A stretch of DNA of 64,000 nt from CAJWKT01 sp964465375 (GTDB taxonomy: Bacteria > Pseudomonadota > Gammaproteobacteria > Steroidobacterales > Rariloculaceae): assembly GCA_964465375.1 (NCBI GenBank), contig CAYXIJ010000002.1, forward strand, positions 62,001-126,000, in the 5' to 3' direction. Below the pieces are notes generated by a model. It did no database searches. It was not told where the DNA came from and saw only the letters and a program-made list of their open reading frames with translations. A program made the position numbers and the translations under genes. This document shows, in pieces, positions 23,862-32,461 of the stretch (its first letter is position 1; each line of letters begins with the position of its first letter).

Positions 23862-25706
23862 ATGGGCACTAAAATCAAACTAAACTCGGGTGAGGCAACG
23901 CAACACTCACAGACCACCATGAATGGAGCAGACATAATTGTTCAAGTGTTAGCCGATGAGGGTGTTAGCACACTTTTCGGATACAGCGGAGGAGCTATCC
24001 TACCCACTTTTGACGCGTTGTTCCGGTACAACAAGGAAAATGGTAACAAAGATCCAATGCCAGTAGTTGTTCCGGCCAATGAGCAGGGTGCTACGTTTAT
24101 GGCAGCTGGCTATGCGCGGGCTAGCGGAAAAGTCGGGGTAGCCATAGTCACCTCTGGCCCAGGCGCTACTAATTGCGTCACCCCTGTACGAGACTGCATG
24201 GCAGACTCAGTTCCTATCGTCGTTATATGTGGGCAAGTTGGAACTACAGCTATTGGCACAGATGCATTTCAGGAGGCTCCTGTGAGAGGAGTCATGAGCT
24301 CAGTGGCTAAACACGTATATTTAGTCACGGACCCCAAAAAACTCGAATCGACTATGCGGACCGCTTTCGAATTAGCGAGAACGGGCCGCCCAGGACCTGT
24401 AGTTGTGGATGTACCAAAGGACATTCAAAACTGGGAAGGGGCTTATCAGGGCAAGGGCTGCCTTTCCATCCTCGGATACCGACACCGACTAGAAGCGGTT
24501 AGCAACAACACTCTAAACAAACAAAAATGCAAAGAATTCTTCTCCATGCTAGCCGGGGCAAAGCGTCCACTGATTTATGCCGGTGGTGGCGTAATCAATG
24601 GTAATGCTAGTGATGCATTAAGAAAATTAGCACTCACCTTCAAAATACCTGTAACAACTACGCTGATGGGTCTCGGGAGCTTTGACACCAAGCACCCGCT
24701 GTCACTACACATGCTTGGCATGCACGGTACTGCATATGCCAATTACGCTGTGGATGATTGTGATCTACTAATAAATGTAGGTGCCCGGTTCGATGATCGG
24801 GTAGCTGGAGACCCAAAACGTTTCGCAGCAAATGCGAAGCATATCCTGCACTTCGACTTGGACCCATCAGAAATCAATAAGGTGAAGTCAACCGATTGGT
24901 ATCACCTGGGCATACTGAAGAAAGCGCTGGAAACGCTCATTAATTACGGACAGAAAATAAATTTCAATTCCGATTATTCTCCATGGCATGAAGAAATTGG
25001 AAAATTAAAATCCACTTACGCACTCAACTATGACCGCGAAAGTAAGCTAATTCAGCCAAATTACGTAATTGAAACCATGAACAAAATTACAAAAGGCAAG
25101 GCCATTATCACAACCGGTGTGGGACAACACCAAATGTGGGCAGCACAATACTGTGACTTCTGTGACCCTCGTTTGTGGCTGACCTCTGGAAGTATGGGAA
25201 CTATGGGATTTGGGCTGCCCGCTGCTATCGGGGCTCAGTTGGCTCAGCCCGACAAGCAGGTCATCGACATTGATGGGGATGCGAGCATTCGCATGAATTT
25301 AGGTGAGCTTGAGACCGTCACAACTTATGACCTTCCCATTAAGATTGTGGTTCTTAACAACTACGGAGATGGCATGGTAATGCAGTGGCAACGCCTCTTT
25401 TTTAGGGGAAGAATAGCCGCCAGTGATAAATCACTTCGAAAAAAAGACTTTATAAAAACGGCTCAAGCAGACGGCTTCCGCTATGCCAAACGATTGGAAC
25501 AGAAAGAGGATGTGCCCACAGTACTAAAAGAGTTTCTTGCATTCGATGGCCCCGCTTTTCTAGAAGTTATTATCGATCAGGAAGCCGGGGTTTATCCTAT
25601 GGTGCCGCCGGGCTTATCCTACAAAAAAATGGTGACCGGAGACTACATCCCTAATCGCTATGACAGTAAAAAAACTGTGGATCCAGATGCCTCGGAAATG
25701 TTTTAG
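23862..25706 (+). CDS. ilvI: Acetolactate synthase large (catalytic) subunit
   Basis: A ThDP-, FAD- and Mg-dependent enzyme making acetolactate and acetohydroxybutyrate for branched-chain amino acids, about 614 residues. The N-terminal domain has the ThDP-activating Glu in PANEQGATFMAAGYAR and the AHAS-specific GTDAFQEA. RPGPVVVDVPKDIQNW is typical. The C-terminal ThDP motif is GDASIRMNLGEL with NNYGDGMV. The sequence after GTDAFQE (APVRGVMSSVAKH) is less usual. I chose ATG at 23862; an in-frame TTG at 23850 and an ATG at 23919 are alternatives, none with a good ribosome binding site. It is divergent from ilvH. Confidence 0.93.
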   Translation: MGTKIKLNSGEATQHSQTTMNGADIIVQVLADEGVSTLFGYSGGAILPTFDALFRYNKENGNKDPMPVVVPANEQGATFMAAGYARASGKVGVAIVTSGPGATNCVTPVRDCMADSVPIVVICGQVGTTAIGTDAFQEAPVRGVMSSVAKHVYLVTDPKKLESTMRTAFELARTGRPGPVVVDVPKDIQNWEGAYQGKGCLSILGYRHRLEAVSNNTLNKQKCKEFFSMLAGAKRPLIYAGGGVINGNASDALRKLALTFKIPVTTTLMGLGSFDTKHPLSLHMLGMHGTAYANYAVDDCDLLINVGARFDDRVAGDPKRFAANAKHILHFDLDPSEINKVKSTDWYHLGILKKALETLINYGQKINFNSDYSPWHEEIGKLKSTYALNYDRESKLIQPNYVIETMNKITKGKAIITTGVGQHQMWAAQYCDFCDPRLWLTSGSMGTMGFGLPAAIGAQLAQPDKQVIDIDGDASIRMNLGELETVTTYDLPIKIVVLNNYGDGMVMQWQRLFFRGRIAASDKSLRKKDFIKTAQADGFRYAKRLEQKEDVPTVLKEFLAFDGPAFLEVIIDQEAGVYPMVPPGLSYKKMVTGDYIPNRYDSKKTVDPDASEMF

Positions 25707-25777
25707 GGTAATTATCTAACCTAGCTACGGAATTTTATTAGCCACTTGAGCACAAGATACTAAAATCGATACCAAGA

Positions 25778-27028
25778 CTATAAAAGATCTGAACTACGGG
25801 ACAAAACCCGATGTATGGCACTCATCAAAATCTCGAGATCAATTTCACCTATTATCAGTGGCGGCATAAGGTACACAACATCACCAAATGGGCGCACCCA
25901 TACACCTTCCTGTATAAAGCAGTGCCTGAGGCCAGCTAAGTCCGGCACTCGATCCAATTGAACTACACCAACTGCACCCTTACAGCGAACATCATGCACC
26001 CCCTTTATTGAACGACAAAGCTCCAATCCATCAGAAAGTTGAGCTTCAATTCGCACAACCTGCTCCAGACGTGGCTCCATTTCAAAGAGTGACAAAGATG
26101 CAATTGCAGCCGCACACCCTAAAGGATGTCCTGAAAAGGTTGGCCCGTGCATCAGGGCATCACCCTCCGATTCTGAAAGGAAGGCCTCGTATACACGGTC
26201 TGTGGCTACTGTAGCGGCCAGAGGCGAAGTTCCGCCCGTAAGCGCTTTTGAGAGCGTGATTATGTCCGGCACTACACCTGCTTGCTCACAAGCGAACAGC
26301 GTACCAGTCCGCCCAAAACCTGTAGCAATCTCATCCAAAATCAGCAAAACCCCGTGTCGACCAGCAATTTCAGCAATTCCAGCGAGGATCATCGGACTAT
26401 GAAACTTCATTCCACCCGCCGCCTGTACCAGTGGCTCCAAAATCACAGCCGCCAACTGAGTTGAGTTTTTTGCCACAAATGCCTCAAAGTCCGCCAACTC
26501 ACTCCTATTTCTAGGTAAATCGACAATCATTTGCGCTGGAATAATGCCAGCAAAAGGCCGACTATTCCCATCCTCAGGGTCACCGACAGACATAGCCGCA
26601 AAAGTATCGCCATGGTAACCATGACGAAAGCCTAAAAAGAGGATTTTGTCTCGATCACCCTGATTGGTGAAAAATTGTGTTGCCATTTTCATGGCGATTT
26701 CCACAGAAACCGAACCTGATTCAGAAAGAAACGCATGATTCAGATCTCCTGGCAAGATCTTGCAAAGCTGTTCAGTCAACTTGAGCATAGGAGCATGAAC
26801 GATACCCCCCAGCATGATGTGTGACATGCGCTCTAACTGATCCTTTACAGCGGCTTTTATGTAAGGATGATTATAGCCATGACAGGCTACCCACCATGAT
26901 GAAGTTCCGTCGACAAGCGTCCTTCCATCCTTAAGTGTAATGCGCACACCTTCTGCTCCCACAGCCTCAATAGGCTTGGGTAATGTTTGCATCTGGCTAT
27001 AAGGTAGCCAAGCATGAGTTAGATCCAT
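25778..27028 (-). CDS. bioA: Adenosylmethionine-8-amino-7-oxononanoate aminotransferase
   Basis: A 416-residue class III PLP aminotransferase making 7,8-diaminopelargonate from KAPA with SAM as amino donor. The BioA-specific TSSWWVACHGYNHP, LSESGSVSVEIAMKMA, HGYHGDTFAAMSV and LDEIATGFGRTG are present. The PLP lysine is in LSKALTGG, and the C-terminal YLMPPLII is usual. The gene is divergent from the phosphomannomutase gene across 127-139 bases. bioFD lie beyond that gene, so the biotin genes are split. Confidence 0.95.
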   Translation of the reverse strand: MDLTHAWLPYSQMQTLPKPIEAVGAEGVRITLKDGRTLVDGTSSWWVACHGYNHPYIKAAVKDQLERMSHIMLGGIVHAPMLKLTEQLCKILPGDLNHAFLSESGSVSVEIAMKMATQFFTNQGDRDKILFLGFRHGYHGDTFAAMSVGDPEDGNSRPFAGIIPAQMIVDLPRNRSELADFEAFVAKNSTQLAAVILEPLVQAAGGMKFHSPMILAGIAEIAGRHGVLLILDEIATGFGRTGTLFACEQAGVVPDIITLSKALTGGTSPLAATVATDRVYEAFLSESEGDALMHGPTFSGHPLGCAAAIASLSLFEMEPRLEQVVRIEAQLSDGLELCRSIKGVHDVRCKGAVGVVQLDRVPDLAGLRHCFIQEGVWVRPFGDVVYLMPPLIIGEIDLEILMSAIHRVLSRSSDLL

Positions 27029-27167
27029 TGGTGTTCCTCGATAAAGTAGCCCGAAATAAAGGAGTGTGACCGATCCCGTGTAGTCCGCCCGTACTCATTT
27101 TCCTGCGACTGCCCCATCCGGGCGCGTATCGCTATACTACAATGGTACTCGGTCGATGCTCCTTAAT

Positions 27168-28526
27168 ATGAAAAGTTTAAATTGTTTCAAAGCCTACGAT
27201 GTTCGCGGACTTGTTCCAGAGGAACTCAATGAAGATGTCGTTTATCGCATAGGGCGCGCCTATGCAGCATTTGTAGAACCTCAGAAGGTAGCCGTCGGAC
27301 ATGATATCCGCCTATCCAGTTACAGTCTTTCTCAAGCACTCATTTCGGGCCTAACCGATTCAGGGGTCGACATAATTGACATTGGAATAGGCGGATCTGA
27401 ATTAAGTTACTTTGCTACATTTCACGAAAATCTCGATGGCGGAATCATGGTCACCGCCAGTCATAATCCGCCTGATTACAACGGCCTAAAATTTGTACGT
27501 GAGAAATCACAGCCGATTAGTGCGGACACGGGACTAGAGGAAATCCGGATTCTAGCGGAAAAAAATCAATTCCCTGCCACGGGCAGAAAGGGTCTTGTTA
27601 CAAAAAAAGATGTCAAACCTGACTATATACAGCACCTTCTGTCCTATGTAAGTACGCCCAATCTCTCACCCTTGAAAATTGTGGTCAATGCAGGCAACGG
27701 TGGTGCTGGGCCAATCCTAGACCTACTGGAACCCCATCTGCCCTTTGAATTTTTTAAGATGCACCATGAGCCCGATGGTACTTTTCCGAACGGTGTACCA
27801 AATCCATTGCTAGAAACAAAGCGTAGCGAAACAATAATGCACGTCCAGAAAACTGGTGCGGACTTAGGGCTAGCATGGGACGGAGACTATGATCGTTGCT
27901 TCTTCTTCGATGAGAGCGGCAGATTTATCGATGGTTACTATATTGTGGGCCTGCTAGCACAATCTTTCCTAGAAAAATTTCCTGGAGAAAGAATTGTCCA
28001 TGACCCACGTCTGACGTGGAATATTTTAGATATAGTAAAAAAAGAAGGCGGACAAGCATTGCAAAGTAAATCTGGGCACGCATTCATAAAGCAAACCATG
28101 CGAGAAAAAAATGCCATCTATGGCGGGGAAATGAGTGCACATCATTACTTCCGTAATTTCTCCTACGCAGACAGCGGTATGATTCCATGGCTACTAGTGA
28201 CAGAAATTATGAGTCAAAAAAATGATCCGCTCTCCGCGTTAGTAAGCGAAAGAATGGAACTTTTCCCTGCTAGTGGGGAAATTAACCGCAAGGTGGAAAA
28301 TGTCGAGACTACAATTAATAGAATTAAATCACTTTATGCCGAAAGCGCACTCAGTATCGACTACACAGATGGAGTCAGCATAGAGTTTGCAGACTGGAGG
28401 TTCAATCTGAGAGCATCCAATACTGAACCTGTTGTTCGCTTAAATGTGGAAAGTAAAGGCAATATGAAATTGATGCAAAAACAAACTGATGAGCTACTGA
28501 GCGCATTGGGTGGGAAGGTGGTTTGA
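27168..28526 (+). CDS. manB: Phosphomannomutase/phosphoglucomutase
   Basis: A ~452-residue alpha-D-phosphohexomutase interconverting hexose 6- and 1-phosphates for polysaccharide precursors such as GDP-mannose. The four expected elements are visible: phosphoserine loop VTASHNPPDYNG, metal loop WDGDYDRCFF, sugar loop GGEMSAHHYF and phosphate-binding RASNTEPVVRLN. The protein begins FKAYDVRGLVP, as in AlgC/ManB-type bacterial enzymes. ATG at 27156 would add four residues; neither start has a clear ribosome binding site. It lies between bioA and bioFD, though its role is not in biotin synthesis. Confidence 0.93.
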   Translation: MKSLNCFKAYDVRGLVPEELNEDVVYRIGRAYAAFVEPQKVAVGHDIRLSSYSLSQALISGLTDSGVDIIDIGIGGSELSYFATFHENLDGGIMVTASHNPPDYNGLKFVREKSQPISADTGLEEIRILAEKNQFPATGRKGLVTKKDVKPDYIQHLLSYVSTPNLSPLKIVVNAGNGGAGPILDLLEPHLPFEFFKMHHEPDGTFPNGVPNPLLETKRSETIMHVQKTGADLGLAWDGDYDRCFFFDESGRFIDGYYIVGLLAQSFLEKFPGERIVHDPRLTWNILDIVKKEGGQALQSKSGHAFIKQTMREKNAIYGGEMSAHHYFRNFSYADSGMIPWLLVTEIMSQKNDPLSALVSERMELFPASGEINRKVENVETTINRIKSLYAESALSIDYTDGVSIEFADWRFNLRASNTEPVVRLNVESKGNMKLMQKQTDELLSALGGKVV

Positions 28527-28555
28527 GTCAACAAACTCTTAAATGAATAAACCCA

Positions 28556-29716
28556 TTGAGTCTTAAAACTCTAGAACAATTAGCTGACAATAAACTCAGG
28601 GAGCTGGAAGCCCTTGAACTTAAGCGCGAACTCAGAATCACTGAGCGTAAGGCGCTTGCCCGCACGCTTCAGGGAGAAAAGAAGTTAATAAGTTTCTCCT
28701 GCAATGATTACTTAGGTTTGTCTGCCCACAAAGAAGTCATAGAAGCCAGCGTGAAAGCCACGCGCGAATATGGCACTGGGGCAGGTGCATCCCGTTTGAT
28801 TACAGGTAATCACCCTCTATTTCAGGCATTAGAGAAACGGCTAGCACACCTTAAAGGAACCGACGATTCAGTGGTCTTCGGAAGTGGGTATTTAGCGGGT
28901 GTAGGGGTCATTCCAACTTTAATTGGGTCTGATGACTTGATCCTAATAGATGAATTGAGTCACTCCTGCCTGAAAACAGGCGCAAAGCTGACTGGCGGTC
29001 GGATATTAAATTTTCAGCATAATAATATTCGGCACGCGGAAGAGCTTTTGCAAAATTATCGCAAAAAACACCAGCACTGTTTACTAATTACAGAAGGCGT
29101 GTTCAGTATGGAAGGTGATCTGGCGCCGCTGTCAGAGCTCTCCAAGCTCGCCATTCATTTTAATGCTTGGTTGATGAACGACGATGCTCATGGCTTGGGG
29201 GTACTCGGGCACGGACGAGGCTCCGGTTTCACACAAAAAAGTCCAATAACGATTCCACTTCAGATGGGCACATTGTCGAAAGCCGCGGGTGCATATGGCG
29301 GATTCATTTGTGCAAGCCAACAAATAACCAGCCTAATTCGCAACAGAGCACGCACTTTTGTTTACACGACTGGGCTACCTGCTGGTACTGTCGCTGCTGC
29401 TATTAAAGCCCTTGAAATCATTGAGAGAGACCCGATCCTCATAACCCTTCCCATTAAGCGAGCACAACTTTTCACTGATGAGCTCGGGCTACCACAAGCT
29501 AAAAGCGCTATTGTCCCAATTATTTTTCACACCCCCGAGAAAGCGTTAGTGGCTAGTCAATTGCTGGAAAAAAAAGGGTTTCTCGTTACCGCCATTCGCC
29601 CACCGTCGGTTCCACGGGACACGGCAAGATTAAGGTGCACGTTTTCCGCAGCTCACTCGGAGGAAGATGTGCTTGAGTTCGCTTCAGCTATACGGCCCTT
29701 ACTGAAACCGTTATGA
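28556..29716 (+). CDS. bioF: 8-amino-7-oxononanoate synthase
   Basis: A 386-residue alpha-oxoamine synthase that condenses pimeloyl-ACP/CoA with alanine. SCNDYLGLSAHKEV and GAGASRLITGNHPL are family hallmarks. LMNDDAHGLGVLG carries the PLP Asp and His, and the PLP lysine is in GTLSKAAGAYGG. The start is TTG at 28556: a nearby ATG at 28543 is out of frame and stops quickly, and an in-frame TGA lies shortly upstream. Its 3' end overlaps bioD by 4 bases. Confidence 0.94.
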   Translation: MSLKTLEQLADNKLRELEALELKRELRITERKALARTLQGEKKLISFSCNDYLGLSAHKEVIEASVKATREYGTGAGASRLITGNHPLFQALEKRLAHLKGTDDSVVFGSGYLAGVGVIPTLIGSDDLILIDELSHSCLKTGAKLTGGRILNFQHNNIRHAEELLQNYRKKHQHCLLITEGVFSMEGDLAPLSELSKLAIHFNAWLMNDDAHGLGVLGHGRGSGFTQKSPITIPLQMGTLSKAAGAYGGFICASQQITSLIRNRARTFVYTTGLPAGTVAAAIKALEIIERDPILITLPIKRAQLFTDELGLPQAKSAIVPIIFHTPEKALVASQLLEKKGFLVTAIRPPSVPRDTARLRCTFSAAHSEEDVLEFASAIRPLLKPL

Positions 29717-30387
29717 AGACGTTTTTCGTAACGGCCTCAGGCACGGAGATTGGAAAAACATTTGTGACGACTCTCCTTGCAACTCAGCTGACTCATTCTG
29801 GTTATCGCGTTCGTACCCTAAAACCCTTGGTAACAGGATTTGACTCCGCACACCCTGAAAACAGTGACAGCCATCTGCTGCTGAGGGCTATTAACCTTCG
29901 GCTTGATGAAAAAAACCTAGCCAGAGTATCACCGTGGAGATTCAGTGCAGCGTTGTCACCCGATGTAGCCGCAGAACTAGAAAGTCGCAACATCGACCTC
30001 CATGAACTCACTGACTTTTGCTTAAAACAAGAAGATGTAGATGTTACTCTAATAGAAGGTATTGGCGGCGTTATGGTGCCATTGAATCAAGAGCATACGG
30101 TACTAGATTGGATTCAGGCGCTAAGAGCACCGGTAGTCTTAGTTGTGGGTAGCTACTTAGGGACTTTGAGTCATACACTGTCTGCGGCAGGCATGCTCCA
30201 GGCACGCGGTCAAACGATAGCCGGAGTTATTATTAGCGAATCCATCAACCAACCAATGAAGGCCGAAAAAACCGCACAAATACTGGAGCGGTTCCTCCAT
30301 CCTACACCTATACAGATTGTACCTAGGCTAGAAAGCCAAGAAGCCGCTCCAAACCTATTAACTTTTCTAGGTCCTTATCTCAGTTAA
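29713..30387 (+). CDS. bioD: Dethiobiotin synthetase
   Basis: A 224-residue P-loop ATPase that closes the ureido ring of dethiobiotin. Walker A is TASGTEIGKTFV (the family usually has GTDTGVGKT, so this loop is one residue shorter), KPLVTGFD follows, and IEGIGGVMVPL is the Gly-rich substrate loop. The ATG overlaps the bioF stop (ATGA), implying coupling. bioB, bioC and a pimeloyl esterase are not in the window. Confidence 0.93.
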   Translation: MKTFFVTASGTEIGKTFVTTLLATQLTHSGYRVRTLKPLVTGFDSAHPENSDSHLLLRAINLRLDEKNLARVSPWRFSAALSPDVAAELESRNIDLHELTDFCLKQEDVDVTLIEGIGGVMVPLNQEHTVLDWIQALRAPVVLVVGSYLGTLSHTLSAAGMLQARGQTIAGVIISESINQPMKAEKTAQILERFLHPTPIQIVPRLESQEAAPNLLTFLGPYLS

Positions 30388-30612
30388 TAAAAAAGAACGA
30401 ATTTTCTTTATCTTCGAAAAACTTCCTCGTTTAGCTAAAAAGAGTACCCTTTAAGGACACACTAAAATCCCGGATCCTCTATTGATCTCCACAAATCTTT
30501 AGGGAGTCTGTTTTAAAAATATTTCTCGAAATATTGAAGCAGTTTTAGGACATGCTCAGGTCTTTGGGAGCTACATCACGCGCTACATGTTGTAGGGTTT
30601 TCGACAACGTAC

Positions 30613-31335
30613 TTACTTCTGAGCAACCCGTTGACGTTCACTGCTATTTATCAGACTAAGTTCCACCCGACGTTCCATAGCTAAACCATCTAAATCGCTT
30701 TCGTCCGCACGGGAAAACTGCTCACCATAAGAATTCAGAACAATACGGCCCGAAGGTACGCCAGCATGAATTAGAGCATCTTGAACCGCTAACGCACGAT
30801 CAGTGGAAAGCTGTGCGTTGTACTCTACATTTCCCCGAGCATCAGCAAATCCCTCTACACGAATTAACATCCCATCCATGTTAGCGAGCAACTCAGCTAA
30901 CCGCTCAAACCAGTCTTGATTGATTCGGTCGAGGTCGCTTTCTCCCGTTCTAAACAGTACTTGAACGCTCAACATTTGCTGCAGCACATCTTGCGTTTCC
31001 GCTGTTCCTTCCAATAGCTCTGATTCAAGCTTAATCATTTCTTGTTCGCGCGCTTTAATACTGGCGTTCAAGATTTCAGCCTCGTCCCTAAGCACCTCCC
31101 AACGCTGCTCGAATTCCAACTTCGCTGCTTGCTCTTTATAGAACCTATCTCCCAGCCAACTACCGAGAGCTGCGCCTAGAATCGACCCAACCGGACCACC
31201 AACAGAACCACCAAGAACTGCCCCGGCACCAACCCCTATGCTCTCTTGTCTAGAAGGCGGTCCTACTTCGTCCGCTAAACCCAAATCACTGATAACAATC
31301 GTGCAAATCACAGTTAACAAAATGTATTTCATCAT
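30613..31335 (-). CDS. Glycine-zipper, coiled-coil OmpA-like envelope protein
   Basis: A 240-residue protein with a signal peptide (KYILLTVICTIVISDLGLA) and a glycine-zipper segment (GAGAVLGGSVGGPVGSILGA, about residues 35-60), then a coiled coil and a C-terminal OmpA-like peptidoglycan-binding domain. That domain keeps the Asp and Arg for diaminopimelate (EGFADARGNVEYN and LSTDRALAV). The layout resembles the sortase-associated OmpA-like proteins (PdsO type), but no sortase is nearby. GGAGG precedes the ATG. It is the last same-strand gene after the vWA genes, separated by 121 bases, and may be part of the same machine. Confidence 0.75.
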   Translation of the reverse strand: MMKYILLTVICTIVISDLGLADEVGPPSRQESIGVGAGAVLGGSVGGPVGSILGAALGSWLGDRFYKEQAAKLEFEQRWEVLRDEAEILNASIKAREQEMIKLESELLEGTAETQDVLQQMLSVQVLFRTGESDLDRINQDWFERLAELLANMDGMLIRVEGFADARGNVEYNAQLSTDRALAVQDALIHAGVPSGRIVLNSYGEQFSRADESDLDGLAMERRVELSLINSSERQRVAQK

Positions 31336-31456
31336 TGCTGCCTCCTTCCGCTTTTAAAGATCCCTATGTATTGCCTCTCAATTAAAAAGATCGACAACGA
31401 CAGAGCAGCGATGAAATGAGACGACTAGAAGAAGGAACCTGACAAAATCTGACAGC

Positions 31457-32461
31457 TCAACGGGCCCGGCGATGAGGAAGCGCGACAAAGGTACCTCCGT
31501 TTCTTTGACAAAGCGTCCGCATAAGAATGGCAAATCGAGCAGCGGTTAACATGTCGCCAGTAACCTCGAAAAGTACTGGAAAAGCTACAGCATGGATCCG
31601 TACCCGACGCTCGCCCCTCTCATCAGCACGATTGCGGCGATCCACTTCCCTTACTACCCCATTAATTGACCCGGATGAAAAATCATCACTGTAAACATAT
31701 AAGCTCACTCTTTTTTCAGGGTCGTAGAAGCTCTCTATAGCAGTCAAAATACCCTCTCTGGGACTGGAGTTGGAGAATGCATTCCAATTTCTCAAGGCAT
31801 CCATGATTGCTTCCCGCCTAGCAGGCGTATCTGGAATCCACTCATTGCGGTAACTTTTGAACATGTATTCGCCCATATCATTCAAAACCTGGATTCCTTT
31901 CACCTCAGGATAGACCTCAAGTGTTTCTTGTATCTGTTGTTGAACCCTATCCCAGGCGTACTGGCGCATACTCCCTGAGGTATCAATAATAAAAACGATG
32001 TACTCGCTATCTACAGGTATGCCGCCTACGTTGTAATCATCTGGATCCGGGCGATAATCAGCTAATAGCCGCTGCATCTCCTCAGTCAACCGTTGCTTAG
32101 CTAACGCAAGCTGGCCTTGCAGTTCCGTATTGATATCAGCATTATCTCCAGTAGCCAAAAACTCGGAGCGAATTCTTGAGAGTTGCTCCTGTAAACGGGA
32201 AAGCTGTAAATTTTCTGAATCTAATTGCGTCACAGTAGAAATTCGTTCGCGCTCGACGATCTCGGTCTCTCCACGGAGATCATTAAGTTCCTCTTGATAG
32301 CGCGTAATCAACTCCTCAAGCTCCGCATGACTCTCCTCAAGACGGATAGGCTCAAAGATCTTCGTTAAAACAAGTAAGAGAATAATAGCTCCAAAGCCAC
32401 AACATATTACATCCAAAAAAGAAAGATTAAGTGTCTCTGTGTCTCGATCTTTTTTTCTCAT
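31457..32461 (-). CDS. Membrane-anchored vWA protein (second of pair)
   Basis: About 334 residues from the ATG at 32461, which overlaps the upstream gene stop (ATGA); a longer frame to 32518 lies inside that gene and is not favoured. It has a short basic/acidic cytosolic tail, then LSFLDVICCGFGAIILLLVL as the only TM helix (about residues 13-32, Asp17), a coiled coil (about 40-135) and a periplasmic vWA domain. The MIDAS DxSxS is in FIIDTSGSM (Asp160) and an acidic loop is in YVYSDDFSSGS. The TM entry motif is the same as in the neighbour vWA protein. Function is unknown; it is inferred to pair with the ExbB-like channel. Confidence 0.8.
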   Translation of the reverse strand: MRKKDRDTETLNLSFLDVICCGFGAIILLLVLTKIFEPIRLEESHAELEELITRYQEELNDLRGETEIVERERISTVTQLDSENLQLSRLQEQLSRIRSEFLATGDNADINTELQGQLALAKQRLTEEMQRLLADYRPDPDDYNVGGIPVDSEYIVFIIDTSGSMRQYAWDRVQQQIQETLEVYPEVKGIQVLNDMGEYMFKSYRNEWIPDTPARREAIMDALRNWNAFSNSSPREGILTAIESFYDPEKRVSLYVYSDDFSSGSINGVVREVDRRNRADERGERRVRIHAVAFPVLFEVTGDMLTAARFAILMRTLCQRNGGTFVALPHRRAR

